A stretch of DNA of 64,000 nucleotides from Aureimonas ureilytica DSM 18598 = NBRC 106430 (GTDB taxonomy: Bacteria; Pseudomonadota; Alphaproteobacteria; Rhizobiales; Rhizobiaceae): NCBI RefSeq assembly GCF_000382705.1, contig NZ_ARQE01000007.1, positions 186,433 through 250,432 on the forward strand. Direction: 5' to 3'. Position 1 is the stretch's first letter. Each line of letters begins with the position of its first letter. This document shows, piece after piece, positions 44,291 through 52,309 of the stretch. The translations under genes were made by a program, and so were the position numbers. The notes beneath the pieces were generated by a model. The model saw only the letters and a list, made by a program, of their open reading frames with translations. It searched no databases and was not told where the DNA came from.

Positions 44291-44859
44291 GCGCGGCGGC
44301 GCTCGCAGCGGCGGAGATCGAAGTCGATCCCGCGCCGGTCGTGATCTTCATGGGCGTGTCCGGTTCGGGCAAGACGACGCTCGGCGAGGCGCTGGCGGCG
44401 CGGCACGGCTTCCGCTTCCTCGATGCCGACGATTTCCATCCGACCGAAAACGTCGCGAAGATGCGCTCGGGCGTGCCGCTCGACGATGCCGACCGCGCGC
44501 CCTGGCTCGAGCGCCTGTCCGAGCTCCTGGCCGCAGCGACGGCGCCGACCGTGCTCGCCTGCTCCGCCCTGAAGGCGCGCTATCGCACGCGGCTCGCGGC
44601 CGGCTGCGACCCGGCGCTGTTCGTTCATCTCGCGGGCTCGCGCGGCACGATCGGGGCGCGCCTGTCGGCGCGCAGCGATCACTACATGCCGCCCTCGCTG
44701 CTCCAGAGCCAGATGGAGGCGCTGGAAGCGCCCGGCGAGGAGGAGGGCGCCCTGACGCTCGACTGCGACCAACCCGTCGAGTCTCTCTGCGCGGCGGTGA
44801 TGTCGGCGCTCGCGAACCGTCGCCGGGCGTCGCAGCCCGCAGCACCGGCCTTGGCGTAG
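44287..44859 (+). CDS. gntK: Gluconokinase
   Basis: This 190-residue P-loop kinase phosphorylates D-gluconate to 6-phosphogluconate. It shows VIFMGVSGSGKTTLGEAL, the diagnostic FLDADDFHPTENVAKMRSG with substrate residues, PWLERLSELL and LACSALKARYR. YMPPSLLQSQMEALE is also typical of GntK. It overlaps the 2-hydroxyacid dehydrogenase by four bases and supplies the substrate of Gnd encoded 5 kb upstream. Confidence 0.95.
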   Translation: MSAAALAAAEIEVDPAPVVIFMGVSGSGKTTLGEALAARHGFRFLDADDFHPTENVAKMRSGVPLDDADRAPWLERLSELLAAATAPTVLACSALKARYRTRLAAGCDPALFVHLAGSRGTIGARLSARSDHYMPPSLLQSQMEALEAPGEEEGALTLDCDQPVESLCAAVMSALANRRRASQPAAPALA

Positions 44860-44890
44860 TCCGGCCTGTAAGCCTCGGGGGCGGTGGGCG

Positions 44891-46729
44891 TCAGATGTCC
44901 GCGACCGGGTTCGAACCGGCGTGGCTCCGGCGCGGTTCGGGCGCTCGTCCCCGCCAGCGCCGGCCCCTGAGGCTGGCGGCGGACACCGCGAAGACGGCGA
45001 GAAGCACGAGCGCCCCCGTGGGCACGAAGACGGCGAAGGGCGCGCGCTCGACATAGGGCAGGCCCTCGGCCAGCACGAGGCCCCATTCCGGCGCGGGGGG
45101 ACGGGCGCCGAGGCCGAGAAAGCCGAGCGCGGCGAGCGCCAGCGCGATGCCGGGCAGCCGCAGCATGGCATGGCGCAGGACCGGGCCGAACAGGGCCGGG
45201 ATCACGTAGCGGACCGTCGTGCGCACCGGGCCGACGCCGAGCAAGGGCGCGATGCGCACATGCGGCTGGGCGCGCGCCTCCTTCGACAGGGCCGCGACAT
45301 GGGCGGCGAGCGGCGCCCAGGCGGTCAGAAGGACGGCGAGCATCGCCCCGTTCTGGCTCGGCCCCGTGATCGCGGCGACGAAGAGCCCGGCGAGGATGGG
45401 CGGCGTCGCCTTGGTGATCTCGATCGGCCCCGCCATGAGGCGCGGCATGGAGCCGGCGAAAAGCGCGATCAGGAGGGCGAGACCGGCGGTGATCGAGGCC
45501 GTGACGATCGTGCTCGCGGCGCCGTGCGAGACGCGCGCCAGAAGATCGCGCCCCGTGCCGTCCGCCCCGAGCGGCAGGGCGAGGCTCGGCGCTTCGAGCC
45601 TCAGATGCGCCGAGGTGAAGGGGTCGCGCCCGAGACCGGCGAGGATCAGGACGGCCAGCAGCGCCAGCGCCAGCGCCGGAACGAGAAGCGCCGCCGGGCG
45701 CGAGACCGCCTCCGGGGCGGCGACGGGCAGCGAGCCGGTGCGCAGGGCGGGCCGCAGGAGATGGGCCGACAGGAGATTGGCGAGCGAGCCGAGCCCGACC
45801 GCGAGAAGAAGAAGGATGAGGATGCCGGTCTGGAGCGCGGGAAGGTCCTGCGCCGTCGCCGCGCCGAGCGTCGCGCGGCCGAGGCCCGGAATGGCGAAGA
45901 CCTGCTCCACCGCCACCGCGCCGCCCGTCAGCCCGATCAGCACCATGCCGACCTGCGGCAGGAGGCCCGGCAGGGTGCGCTGGACGACCGCGAGAAGAAT
46001 GCGCCCGCGCGAGAAGCCGGCGATGCTCCAGGTCGCGACCCAGCGCTCCGAGAAGGTCGCGGCGAGCCCGTCCGAGAACAGCCGTCCGAGAAGCCCGCCG
46101 GCGGGAAGGCCCATGGCGAGCGCGGGCAGGACGACATGGCGCCAGTCGGTCCAGCCATAGGGCGGGAACCAGCCGAGCCAGACCGCGAAGACCACGAGAA
46201 GCGAGGTCGCCAGAACGAATTCGGGGAGCGAGGTGAACACCGCGCCCGCCAGTCCCGAGCCGCGCCGTGCCTCTCCGCCGAGCCCCGCGCGGACCGTCGG
46301 CGCGCAGACGAGGGCGAGAACGAGGAGGACCACCGGCAGCGCGCAGGCCATCAGGACGAGCGACGTGCCGGTCGCCTCGATCATGCCGGGCAAAACCGGC
46401 GCGCCGGAAATCCAGGACGTGCCGGCATCGCCCCGCGCGAGGCCGGCGAACCAGGTGAGAAGCGCCTCCCACGGCCCGCGATCGAGGCCGAGCTGCGCCC
46501 GGATGGCCCCGAGCGCCTCGGCGGTGGCTTCCTGGTCGCCCGAGCGCGCGCGCAGGATCGAGAGCGCGGGGTCGCGCCCCGAAAGCCAGGGCAGGAGAGC
46601 GACGAGAACGAGGACGCCGAGAAGCGTCACCGCGCGCGACAGGGCGGGCAGGAACGGCGAGAAACGCCGCGCGAGCGCGCGCGACGTCCCGAGGATCGGT
46701 GTTGCAGTAGGAGGCACGGCGTCGGTCAT
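44891..46729 (-). CDS. Fused DppB-DppC-type ABC permease (peptide/nickel/opine class)
   Basis: This 612-residue protein joins two binding-protein-dependent permease domains normally made as separate chains. The first half (about 1-325) resembles DppB/NikB: QLGLDRGPWEALLTWFAG, then GGAVAVEQVFAIPGLGRATLG. The second half (about 335-612) resembles DppC/NikC: PLGADGTGRDLLARVSHGA, then ALAALGFLGLGARPPAPEWG. Many hydrophobic segments are seen. No frame break or sequence join suggests an artefact. It overlaps the binding-protein gene by four bases. Confidence 0.9.
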   Translation of the reverse strand: MTDAVPPTATPILGTSRALARRFSPFLPALSRAVTLLGVLVLVALLPWLSGRDPALSILRARSGDQEATAEALGAIRAQLGLDRGPWEALLTWFAGLARGDAGTSWISGAPVLPGMIEATGTSLVLMACALPVVLLVLALVCAPTVRAGLGGEARRGSGLAGAVFTSLPEFVLATSLLVVFAVWLGWFPPYGWTDWRHVVLPALAMGLPAGGLLGRLFSDGLAATFSERWVATWSIAGFSRGRILLAVVQRTLPGLLPQVGMVLIGLTGGAVAVEQVFAIPGLGRATLGAATAQDLPALQTGILILLLLAVGLGSLANLLSAHLLRPALRTGSLPVAAPEAVSRPAALLVPALALALLAVLILAGLGRDPFTSAHLRLEAPSLALPLGADGTGRDLLARVSHGAASTIVTASITAGLALLIALFAGSMPRLMAGPIEITKATPPILAGLFVAAITGPSQNGAMLAVLLTAWAPLAAHVAALSKEARAQPHVRIAPLLGVGPVRTTVRYVIPALFGPVLRHAMLRLPGIALALAALGFLGLGARPPAPEWGLVLAEGLPYVERAPFAVFVPTGALVLLAVFAVSAASLRGRRWRGRAPEPRRSHAGSNPVADI

Positions 46730-48240
46730 TGCGCCTTTGCGGCGATCGCGGTCGCGGGCCGGACGAGTTCGCGCTCGCGCGGATCGCGCGCGGCCGCCGA
46801 AACGCCGGCCTGCTCACCCTGAATGACGCGCTCGTGCAGCATGGGAACGGCGGCGCCGGTGGCGAGGATCGCGGCTTCCGCCTCGATGATCGCCGTCTGG
46901 CGCTCGGGGCCGGCGGGCAGCGCGCTGGCGCGGGCGAGCGTGGCGTCCACATCGGCGTTGCAGAGCTGCGCGATGTTGAACGAGCCGGCGCAGGAGAAGT
47001 CGCTGACCATGTAGGAGACCGGATCGCCGGAATCGAGCACGGTGGCGCGCGACAGGATGAAGGCGTCGAACCGGCCCGCGAGGGCGTCGGCCTCGATCTG
47101 GTGATACTGGCGCACGTCCTGGCGCACGCGGAAGCCGGCCGCCGTCAGCTGCTGTTCGAGGAGGACGGCGACCTCGGGCAGCTCGGCCCGGTCGGTGAAG
47201 GTCGCGAGCACGATCTCCGCGCCGCCCGCGTCGCCTTGCGGCGCGCTCGCCTCCGGCTTGCCGCGCAGCCCGGCCGCCCATGGCAGGGCCGGTCCGAGAA
47301 GGCCGCTCGCGACGTCGGCGCGGCCCTCGTAGACGATCCGCACCAGGGCGGCGCGGTCCACGGCCCCGGCCGCGAGCCGGCGCAGCCGCGCGTCGGCGAA
47401 GGGGCCGCGCTTGGTGTTGAGATAGAGCGTGTTGGTGCGGGGCATCGGCACTTCGTGGATCAGGGCCGGGTCGATCAGCGCCGCCTGCGACACCGGGATC
47501 GCTTCCACGATGTCGGCGACGCCGGTGCGCAGCGCCGCCGCGCGCGCCGTCCCGTCCGAGACGTAGTCGGCGTCGATCCCCGAAAGCCGGGCGGGCTCGC
47601 CCCAATAGCCGTCGAACCGGTCGAGCCGGGCGCTGGTCGTGCCGTTGATCTCCTTCAGGACGAAGGGTCCGGTGCCGGCCTCGATCGGGCTGACGCGCCC
47701 GTCCGCGCGGTAGGCGCGCTCGGCGAGGATCGCGAGCTGCGGGCTCGACAGGCGGTTGGGGATCAGCGGATCGACGGCGGCGCTGCGCACGATGACGCCG
47801 CCGTCGCCGTCCGCCGTGATCTCGAGCTCGACGCCGTCGAGAATGCGGGGCTTGGGCGCGGCCTTGGTGGCCGCCACCAGCGAGGCGACGACGCGCTCGG
47901 GCGTGAGCTGGCTGCCGTCGTGGAACAGGACTCCCTCGCGGATCGCGAAGCGCCAGGTGCGGTCGTCGCGGCGCTCCCAGCCGGTGGCGAGAAGCGGCTG
48001 GGGCGTGCCGTCGGCGTCGAGCCGCACCAGCGTTTCCGCCGCGCTCCAGCGCGACAGCTTGAACGCGTCGTCGGAAAGCGGCGACAGGCCGGAGCGCGGC
48101 GGCTGGAGCATGGCGAGGCGCGCGCGGGGCGCCGTGGCGGCCTCCTGCGCCAGGGCGGCGCCCGGCAGCGCGAGGGCGCCGGCCCCGAGCGACAGCGCGG
48201 TGGCGAGGCGAAGGAGAAGCGAGGTCGTCGGATGGGCCAT
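46726..48240 (-). CDS. Periplasmic binding protein of the peptide/nickel ABC transporter class (SBP_bac_5)
   Basis: This protein of about 504 residues has a signal peptide (residues 1-33, ending GAALAQ) and the SBP_bac_5 fold: LVRLDADGTPQPLLATGWER, WRFAIREGVLFHDGSQLTPE, then TLYLNTKRGPFADARLRR. The start at 48240 has TGGAGG upstream. Located between the permease and two ATPase genes. Metal, metallophore, peptide or opine are possible ligands; the divergent His-rich ArsR regulator favours a metal or metal complex. Confidence 0.9.
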   Translation of the reverse strand: MAHPTTSLLLRLATALSLGAGALALPGAALAQEAATAPRARLAMLQPPRSGLSPLSDDAFKLSRWSAAETLVRLDADGTPQPLLATGWERRDDRTWRFAIREGVLFHDGSQLTPERVVASLVAATKAAPKPRILDGVELEITADGDGGVIVRSAAVDPLIPNRLSSPQLAILAERAYRADGRVSPIEAGTGPFVLKEINGTTSARLDRFDGYWGEPARLSGIDADYVSDGTARAAALRTGVADIVEAIPVSQAALIDPALIHEVPMPRTNTLYLNTKRGPFADARLRRLAAGAVDRAALVRIVYEGRADVASGLLGPALPWAAGLRGKPEASAPQGDAGGAEIVLATFTDRAELPEVAVLLEQQLTAAGFRVRQDVRQYHQIEADALAGRFDAFILSRATVLDSGDPVSYMVSDFSCAGSFNIAQLCNADVDATLARASALPAGPERQTAIIEAEAAILATGAAVPMLHERVIQGEQAGVSAAARDPRERELVRPATAIAAKAQ

Positions 48241-48295
48241 GGCGGGTCCTCCAGGAAACGGGTCGGTCGAAGAAGGGAAAAAGAAGCGGTCGGCG

Positions 48296-49114
48296 TCAGC
48301 CGGGGCGGGAATGGGCAAGGCGCGCGGCCTCGACCAGGGCGCGGGTGCTCGGATGCCGGGGCGCGGCGACGAGCTCGCCGGTCGGGCGATCCTCGACGAT
48401 CCGCCCCTCGCTCATGACGAGGATGCGCTCGCACAGACGCGCGACGGAGGCGAGATCGTGCGACACGACGAGAAGCGCGGTGCCGCGCGCCTTCGACAGG
48501 CGCAGGAGGACGTCCGACACCTGCCGGCGGATCGGCAGGTCGAGCCCGCTCACCGGCTCGTCCGCGACGAGGAGGGCGGGGCGCGTCGCGATGGCCCGGG
48601 CGATCGCCACGCGCTGCGCCTGACCGCCGGAAAGCTCGGCGCGCCGCCGCTCGTGGAACTCCGGGCCGAGCCCGACCGAGGCCAGCGCCTCGGCGGCGCG
48701 CGAGCGGCAGTCGCAATCGACATCCAGCCGGTGCAGGGGTTCGCGGACCTGCGCGAGGACGCTCATGCGCGGGTCGAGCGAGGCGGCGGGGTCCTGCGGG
48801 ATGTACTGGACCTGTCGGCGATACCAGCGCAGCGCCGCCGGGCCCGCCGGTTTCACCGGCTGGCACTGGCACAGGATATGGCCGCAATCGGGCTCCTCGA
48901 TCGCGAGCAGCGTGCGCAGGAGCGTCGTCTTGCCGGCGCCCGACGCGCCGATCAGCGCCACGCGCTCGCCCGGATGGATGGCGAGGTCGATGTCGGCAAG
49001 CACCGGACGGCGCCGGGCGCGTCGCCAGAAGGCCGGCGCCGGCTCGACATAGCTGCGGGCGAGACCCTGGACGGACAGGAGCGAGCCGTCCGCGTTGAGG
49101 CTGGGACCGGTCAT
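48296..49114 (-). CDS. ABC transporter ATP-binding protein 2 (DppF/NikE class)
   Basis: This 272-residue ATPase has Walker A GASGAGKTT, the signature LSGGQAQRVAIARAIA, Walker B ALLVADEPVSGLD and VSHDLASVA. The order permease-binding protein-ATPase 2-ATPase 1, read backwards on the minus strand, makes it the second gene of the operon. It begins 3 bp after ATPase 1. Confidence 0.92.
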   Translation of the reverse strand: MTGPSLNADGSLLSVQGLARSYVEPAPAFWRRARRRPVLADIDLAIHPGERVALIGASGAGKTTLLRTLLAIEEPDCGHILCQCQPVKPAGPAALRWYRRQVQYIPQDPAASLDPRMSVLAQVREPLHRLDVDCDCRSRAAEALASVGLGPEFHERRRAELSGGQAQRVAIARAIATRPALLVADEPVSGLDLPIRRQVSDVLLRLSKARGTALLVVSHDLASVARLCERILVMSEGRIVEDRPTGELVAAPRHPSTRALVEAARLAHSRPG

Positions 49115-49117
49115 CGC

Positions 49118-49906
49118 TCAGGCCGCGTCGGGCAGCCGGTCGGCCTCGAAACAGGCCACCAGTTCGCGGGTGAAGGGATGGGCGGGGCGCGCCAGAATGG
49201 CCTCGATCGGGCCATCCTCGACGATCCGCCCTTCGGCGAGAACCAGAACGCGTTCGCAGGTCATGGATGCGGCCGACAGATCGTGGGTGACGAGAAGCAG
49301 CGCCGGCCCCGCCTCGCCGCCGGTCCGCTCGCGCAGCACGCCGAGCACCTTGCCCTGCGTGACGAGATCGAGCGCGGTGGTCGGTTCGTCGGCGACGACG
49401 AGCGGCGTGCGGCAGGCGAGCGCGACGGCGATGCAGACGCGCTGGCGCTGGCCGCCCGAGATTTCGGCCGGGCTCGTCCTCAGGAAGGCGTCGGTCGCCG
49501 GCAGATCGACAGCGCGCAGGAGATCGAGCGCGGCTTGCCGCGCCTCGGGCTTCGAAAGGCCGGCATGGCGGCGCAGCGGCTCGGCGAGCTGGACGCCGAT
49601 CGAAACGAGCGGGTTCAGCGCCGAGGCCGAGTCCTGCGACACGAGAGCGACGCGCGCCTCGCGCGGGCGCTGGGGCACGCGCAGGCCCGTCACGTCGCAT
49701 CCGGCGACCTCGATGCGGCCCGTGCAGCGCGCGTCCGGCGCGAGGAGCCCGACGATGGCCCCGGCCGTCAGCGACTTGCCCGAGCCCGAGGCGCCGAGGA
49801 GACAGACGCGCTCGCCCGCCCCGATCGCGAAGGACACGTTGCGAAGAATCCGCTGCCCGGAAAGGTCCAGGCACAGATCCCGAATGGAAAGAGGGCAAGA
49901 GGCCAC
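49118..49906 (-). CDS. ABC transporter ATP-binding protein 1 (DppD/NikD class)
   Basis: This 262-residue ATPase has Walker A GASGSGKSLT, the signature ISGGQRQRVCIAVALA, Walker B LVVADEPTTALD and VTHDLSAAS. It is the first gene of the five-component importer and is divergent from the ArsR gene with a 135-bp regulatory gap. Confidence 0.92.
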   Translation of the reverse strand: MASCPLSIRDLCLDLSGQRILRNVSFAIGAGERVCLLGASGSGKSLTAGAIVGLLAPDARCTGRIEVAGCDVTGLRVPQRPREARVALVSQDSASALNPLVSIGVQLAEPLRRHAGLSKPEARQAALDLLRAVDLPATDAFLRTSPAEISGGQRQRVCIAVALACRTPLVVADEPTTALDLVTQGKVLGVLRERTGGEAGPALLLVTHDLSAASMTCERVLVLAEGRIVEDGPIEAILARPAHPFTRELVACFEADRLPDAA

Positions 49907-49931
49907 GCAAAACGCTCCGTTCGGCGCCGCG

Positions 49932-49956
49932 ATAACCGATACGTTATATTATTACA
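49932..49956. promoter_or_regulatory. AT-rich dyads before the metal/peptide ABC operon, possible Zur-like site
   Basis: ATAAC (49932-49936) and GTTAT (49943-49947) form a small inverted repeat. The overlapping CGTTATATTATTACA (49942-49956) resembles the TGTTATA-TATAACA form of Zur boxes. It is the only AT-rich segment close to the ATPase 1 start. Which protein binds here is not known. Confidence 0.35.
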
Positions 49957-50011
49957 AGACCGATGCTGTGATTCGTTAGCTGTGCATTGACCCGGCCGCA
50001 ATGATCCATTA

Positions 50012-50029
50012 TTCTATCGATCTATAGAA
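50012..50029. promoter_or_regulatory. Perfect dyad before the ArsR gene, candidate ArsR operator
   Basis: TTCTAT (50012-50017) and ATAGAA (50024-50029) are perfect inverted arms with a six-base centre, ending 12 bp before the arsR-type start. Position next to both divergent promoters fits an ArsR family operator. Confidence 0.6.
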
Positions 50030-50041
50030 CATGAGGTGGCG

Positions 50042-50725
50042 ATGCAGGTGGATCAGGAACAATTGGAGCGAGGTGCCGAACTCCTGCGCTCCCTTTCCGA
50101 CCCGCAACGCCTGCGCACGCTTCTGATCCTGGCGACGGGCGAGCGAACGGTGACGGAGCTCGCGGCGCTCAGCGAGGAAAAGGTCGGGACGGTCTCGGCA
50201 CGGCTGAAGGTGCTCCATGCCGCCGCGCTCGTGTCCCGCCGCCGCACCGGCCAGTCGATCCATTACGGGCTCGCCGACAGCCATGTTCTTCAGATCATCC
50301 GCGCCGCCATCGACCATGCCAACGGGCTTGGCTGCGCCCATGACCACCCGCCAACCGAGGACGATTCCATGAGCCACGACCATCTGTCCCACGACGAGCA
50401 TCCGCACGAGCATGGCCCGACCTGCGGGCACATCGCGGTCAAGCACAAGGACCATGTGGACTATCTCCACGACGGCCATCTGCACCATCCGGACGGCGAC
50501 GGCGTGACCGAGCACGTGATCGAGGTGAGCGAGACCAACCCGTCGCGCTGCACGCCCGAGAACGGCCACGAAGGCCACGAGGCCGGCCATGTGCACGGCC
50601 CGGGCTGCGGCCACGAGGCCGTGCCGCACGGCGACCATATCGACTATCTCGTCAACGGCCGCCTCCACCACCAGCATGGCGACCATTGCGACGATCACGG
50701 CCCGCTGGAAATCGTGCGCGCCTGA
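50042..50725 (+). CDS. ArsR family regulator fused to a duplicated His-rich metal-binding tail
   Basis: This protein of about 227 residues has an ArsR winged helix (residues 8-90; SLSDPQRLRTLLIL, TVTELAALSEEKVGTVSARL). The usual ELCVCDL cysteine box is absent. The rest is extraordinarily His-rich and contains two copies of one unit. The first starts HGPTCGHIAVKHKDHVDYLH (residue 124) and the second HGPGCGHEAVPHGDHIDYLV (residue 185), each ending G-x-LHH. A Met at residue 110 could also start the tail separately. Zinc, nickel or cobalt sensing or storage is likely. Start at 50042 is chosen over a GTG at 50036. Confidence 0.9.
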   Translation: MQVDQEQLERGAELLRSLSDPQRLRTLLILATGERTVTELAALSEEKVGTVSARLKVLHAAALVSRRRTGQSIHYGLADSHVLQIIRAAIDHANGLGCAHDHPPTEDDSMSHDHLSHDEHPHEHGPTCGHIAVKHKDHVDYLHDGHLHHPDGDGVTEHVIEVSETNPSRCTPENGHEGHEAGHVHGPGCGHEAVPHGDHIDYLVNGRLHHQHGDHCDDHGPLEIVRA

Positions 50726-50764
50726 GAGCGTCCAACAAAACCTCCGGGGTATTGTTAGGCGCTC
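50726..50764. terminator. Imperfect long hairpin between convergent genes
   Basis: GAGCGTCCAACA (50726-50737) pairs with TGTTAGGCGCTC (50753-50764) with one wobble and one mismatch, and the loop can pair further. It begins directly after the ArsR stop and lies 70 bp from the end of the convergent glycerate kinase gene. Confidence 0.55.
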
Positions 50765-50833
50765 CAAGCCGGCCCTTCGACCCGCCGAACGCGGCGGCGC
50801 CCCGTGGCGCCGTCGTCTGCGCCTTCGGGCAGG

Positions 50834-52075
50834 CTAGAGACGCAGCAGGACTTGGAGGTCGGCGACATTCGTGCCGGTCGGCGGCATCAGGATGAGATCG
50901 CCGGAGGCCTTCAGGGCGTGATAGCTGTCGTTGCGGGCGAGCGCTTCGGTCGGATCGACGCCCGCCTCGCGCATCCGCGAGAGCGTCGCGCCGTCCACGA
51001 GGCCGCCGGCGGCATCGGTCGGCCCGTCGCGCCCGTCGGTTCCGCCCGACAGGAACACGAAGTCGCCGGGGAGGCCGCGCGCCCGCGCGAGCGCCGCGAC
51101 ACGCAGGCTGAGTTCCTGGTTGCGCCCGCCGAGCCCGTCGCCGGCGATCCGCACCGTGGTTTCGCCGCCGAAGAGAACCGCGCCGCCCGGCTGCGGCCAG
51201 TGCGCGAGCACCGTTTCCGCCGCATCCGACACGTCGCCGACGAGCGGCTCGGCGACCTGTTTCGCCCCGGCGCAGGCCCGCGCCATGGCCGCGAGCGACA
51301 GCGCGTTCGAGCCGATCAGCCGATTGTCCACGGGCGGCAGAGAGCGGGGCGGATGGGCGCGCTCCAGATGGCGGCGCACGGTGTCCGGCACCTTTTCCCA
51401 GAGGCCGAACCGGCGCAGAAGCGCGGCGGCGTCGGCTTCCGAGCCGAGCGGAGCGGCGGTCGGGCCGCTCGCGACGATGCCGAGATCGCCTTCCACCACG
51501 TCCGACAGGATGAGCGACAGGATGCCCGCCGGCGCGGCGGCGCGGGCGAGCCCGCCGCCCTTGAGGCGCGACAGCGACTGGCGCACGAGATTGGTTTCGC
51601 CGATCTCCGCCCCAGAGGCGAGAAGCAGGCGGTTGACGGCGATCTTGTCGGCGAGCGACACGCCCTCGACCGGCGCCGGCAGGAGCGCCGAAGCGCCGCC
51701 CGACACGAGCGCCAGCAGCCGGTCCTGCGGCCCGAGCGCCTGCGCGCGGCGCAGAACCTCGCGCGCCGCCGCCTCGCCCCGCTTGTCCGGGACGGGGTGG
51801 GAGGCGAAGTGAACGTCCGCGCCCGGAAGATCCACCGCAAGACCGTCCACGGTGACGATCAGCGTCTCGTCCGCGTCGATCACGGATAGCGCGGCCCTGG
51901 CCATCAAGGGCGCCGCCTTGCCGAAGGCGACGACCGAGACGCGCCCGCCCGGGCCGGGGGCCGGCAGCGGGGCCTCGCGCAGCGATCGCACAACGGAATG
52001 CGAGGGATCGGCGGCCTCGACGCCCGCGCGGAACAGGTCGAGGGCTCGCGCCCGCAATGCGTCATACCGGCTCAC
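50834..52075 (-). CDS. gckA: Glycerate 2-kinase (MOFRL family)
   Basis: This protein of about 413 residues phosphorylates D-glycerate to 2-phosphoglycerate. The N-terminal domain has SVVAFGKAAPLMARAA and LALVSGGASALLPAP, the C-terminal MOFRL domain GGETTVRIAGDGLGGRNQEL and FLSGGTDGRDGPTDAAGG. The start is GTG at 52075 (VSRYDAL) behind GGGAGG. It receives glycerate made by glyoxylate carboligase and GlxR encoded upstream. Older names for this family are hydroxypyruvate reductase or TtuD. Confidence 0.92.
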   Translation of the reverse strand: MSRYDALRARALDLFRAGVEAADPSHSVVRSLREAPLPAPGPGGRVSVVAFGKAAPLMARAALSVIDADETLIVTVDGLAVDLPGADVHFASHPVPDKRGEAAAREVLRRAQALGPQDRLLALVSGGASALLPAPVEGVSLADKIAVNRLLLASGAEIGETNLVRQSLSRLKGGGLARAAAPAGILSLILSDVVEGDLGIVASGPTAAPLGSEADAAALLRRFGLWEKVPDTVRRHLERAHPPRSLPPVDNRLIGSNALSLAAMARACAGAKQVAEPLVGDVSDAAETVLAHWPQPGGAVLFGGETTVRIAGDGLGGRNQELSLRVAALARARGLPGDFVFLSGGTDGRDGPTDAAGGLVDGATLSRMREAGVDPTEALARNDSYHALKASGDLILMPPTGTNVADLQVLLRL

Positions 52076-52128
52076 GGCATCCTCCCAGAACTCGTGACAG
52101 GCGCGAGCGTGCAGATTCGCGCCGGGCG

Positions 52129-52157
52129 AAGGGGCGCACGAATGGCGCGCCCCTTCA
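52129..52157. repeat. Hairpin between glcB and gckA
   Basis: GAAGGGGCGC (52129-52138) and GCGCCCCTTC (52148-52157) form a perfect 10-bp stem with a nine-base loop, 54 bp before the gckA start. There is no T run on either side. Confidence 0.5.
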
Positions 52158-52265
52158 AGCTGCAAGTGCCGGGGCCGAACTCTCGCGGGGTCGGCTGGCC
52201 GGGGCCTTCGCCGGTCAGAGCGTTGCGAAGGCCCGTTGCGGCGGGTCTCGTCTCGCTACGCGGCG

Positions 52266-52294
52266 AAAAACCTCGAACCCTCTCGGGTCCGAGG
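52266..52294 (-). terminator. Rho-independent terminator after glcB
   Basis: On the minus strand CCTCGGACCC (52294-52285) and GGGTTCGAGG (52280-52271) pair with one mismatch around a GAGA loop and are followed by TTTTT (52270-52266). It lies 16 bp beyond the glcB stop. Confidence 0.85.
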
Positions 52295-52309
52295 CTTCGG
52301 CATCGCCGC

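Noticed and set aside
49932-49943. ATAACCGATACG as a fourth GntR operator
   Set aside because: It shares the CCGAT core with the three sites but lacks the matching right half (TAACA), and the neighbouring genes are not sugar-acid genes.
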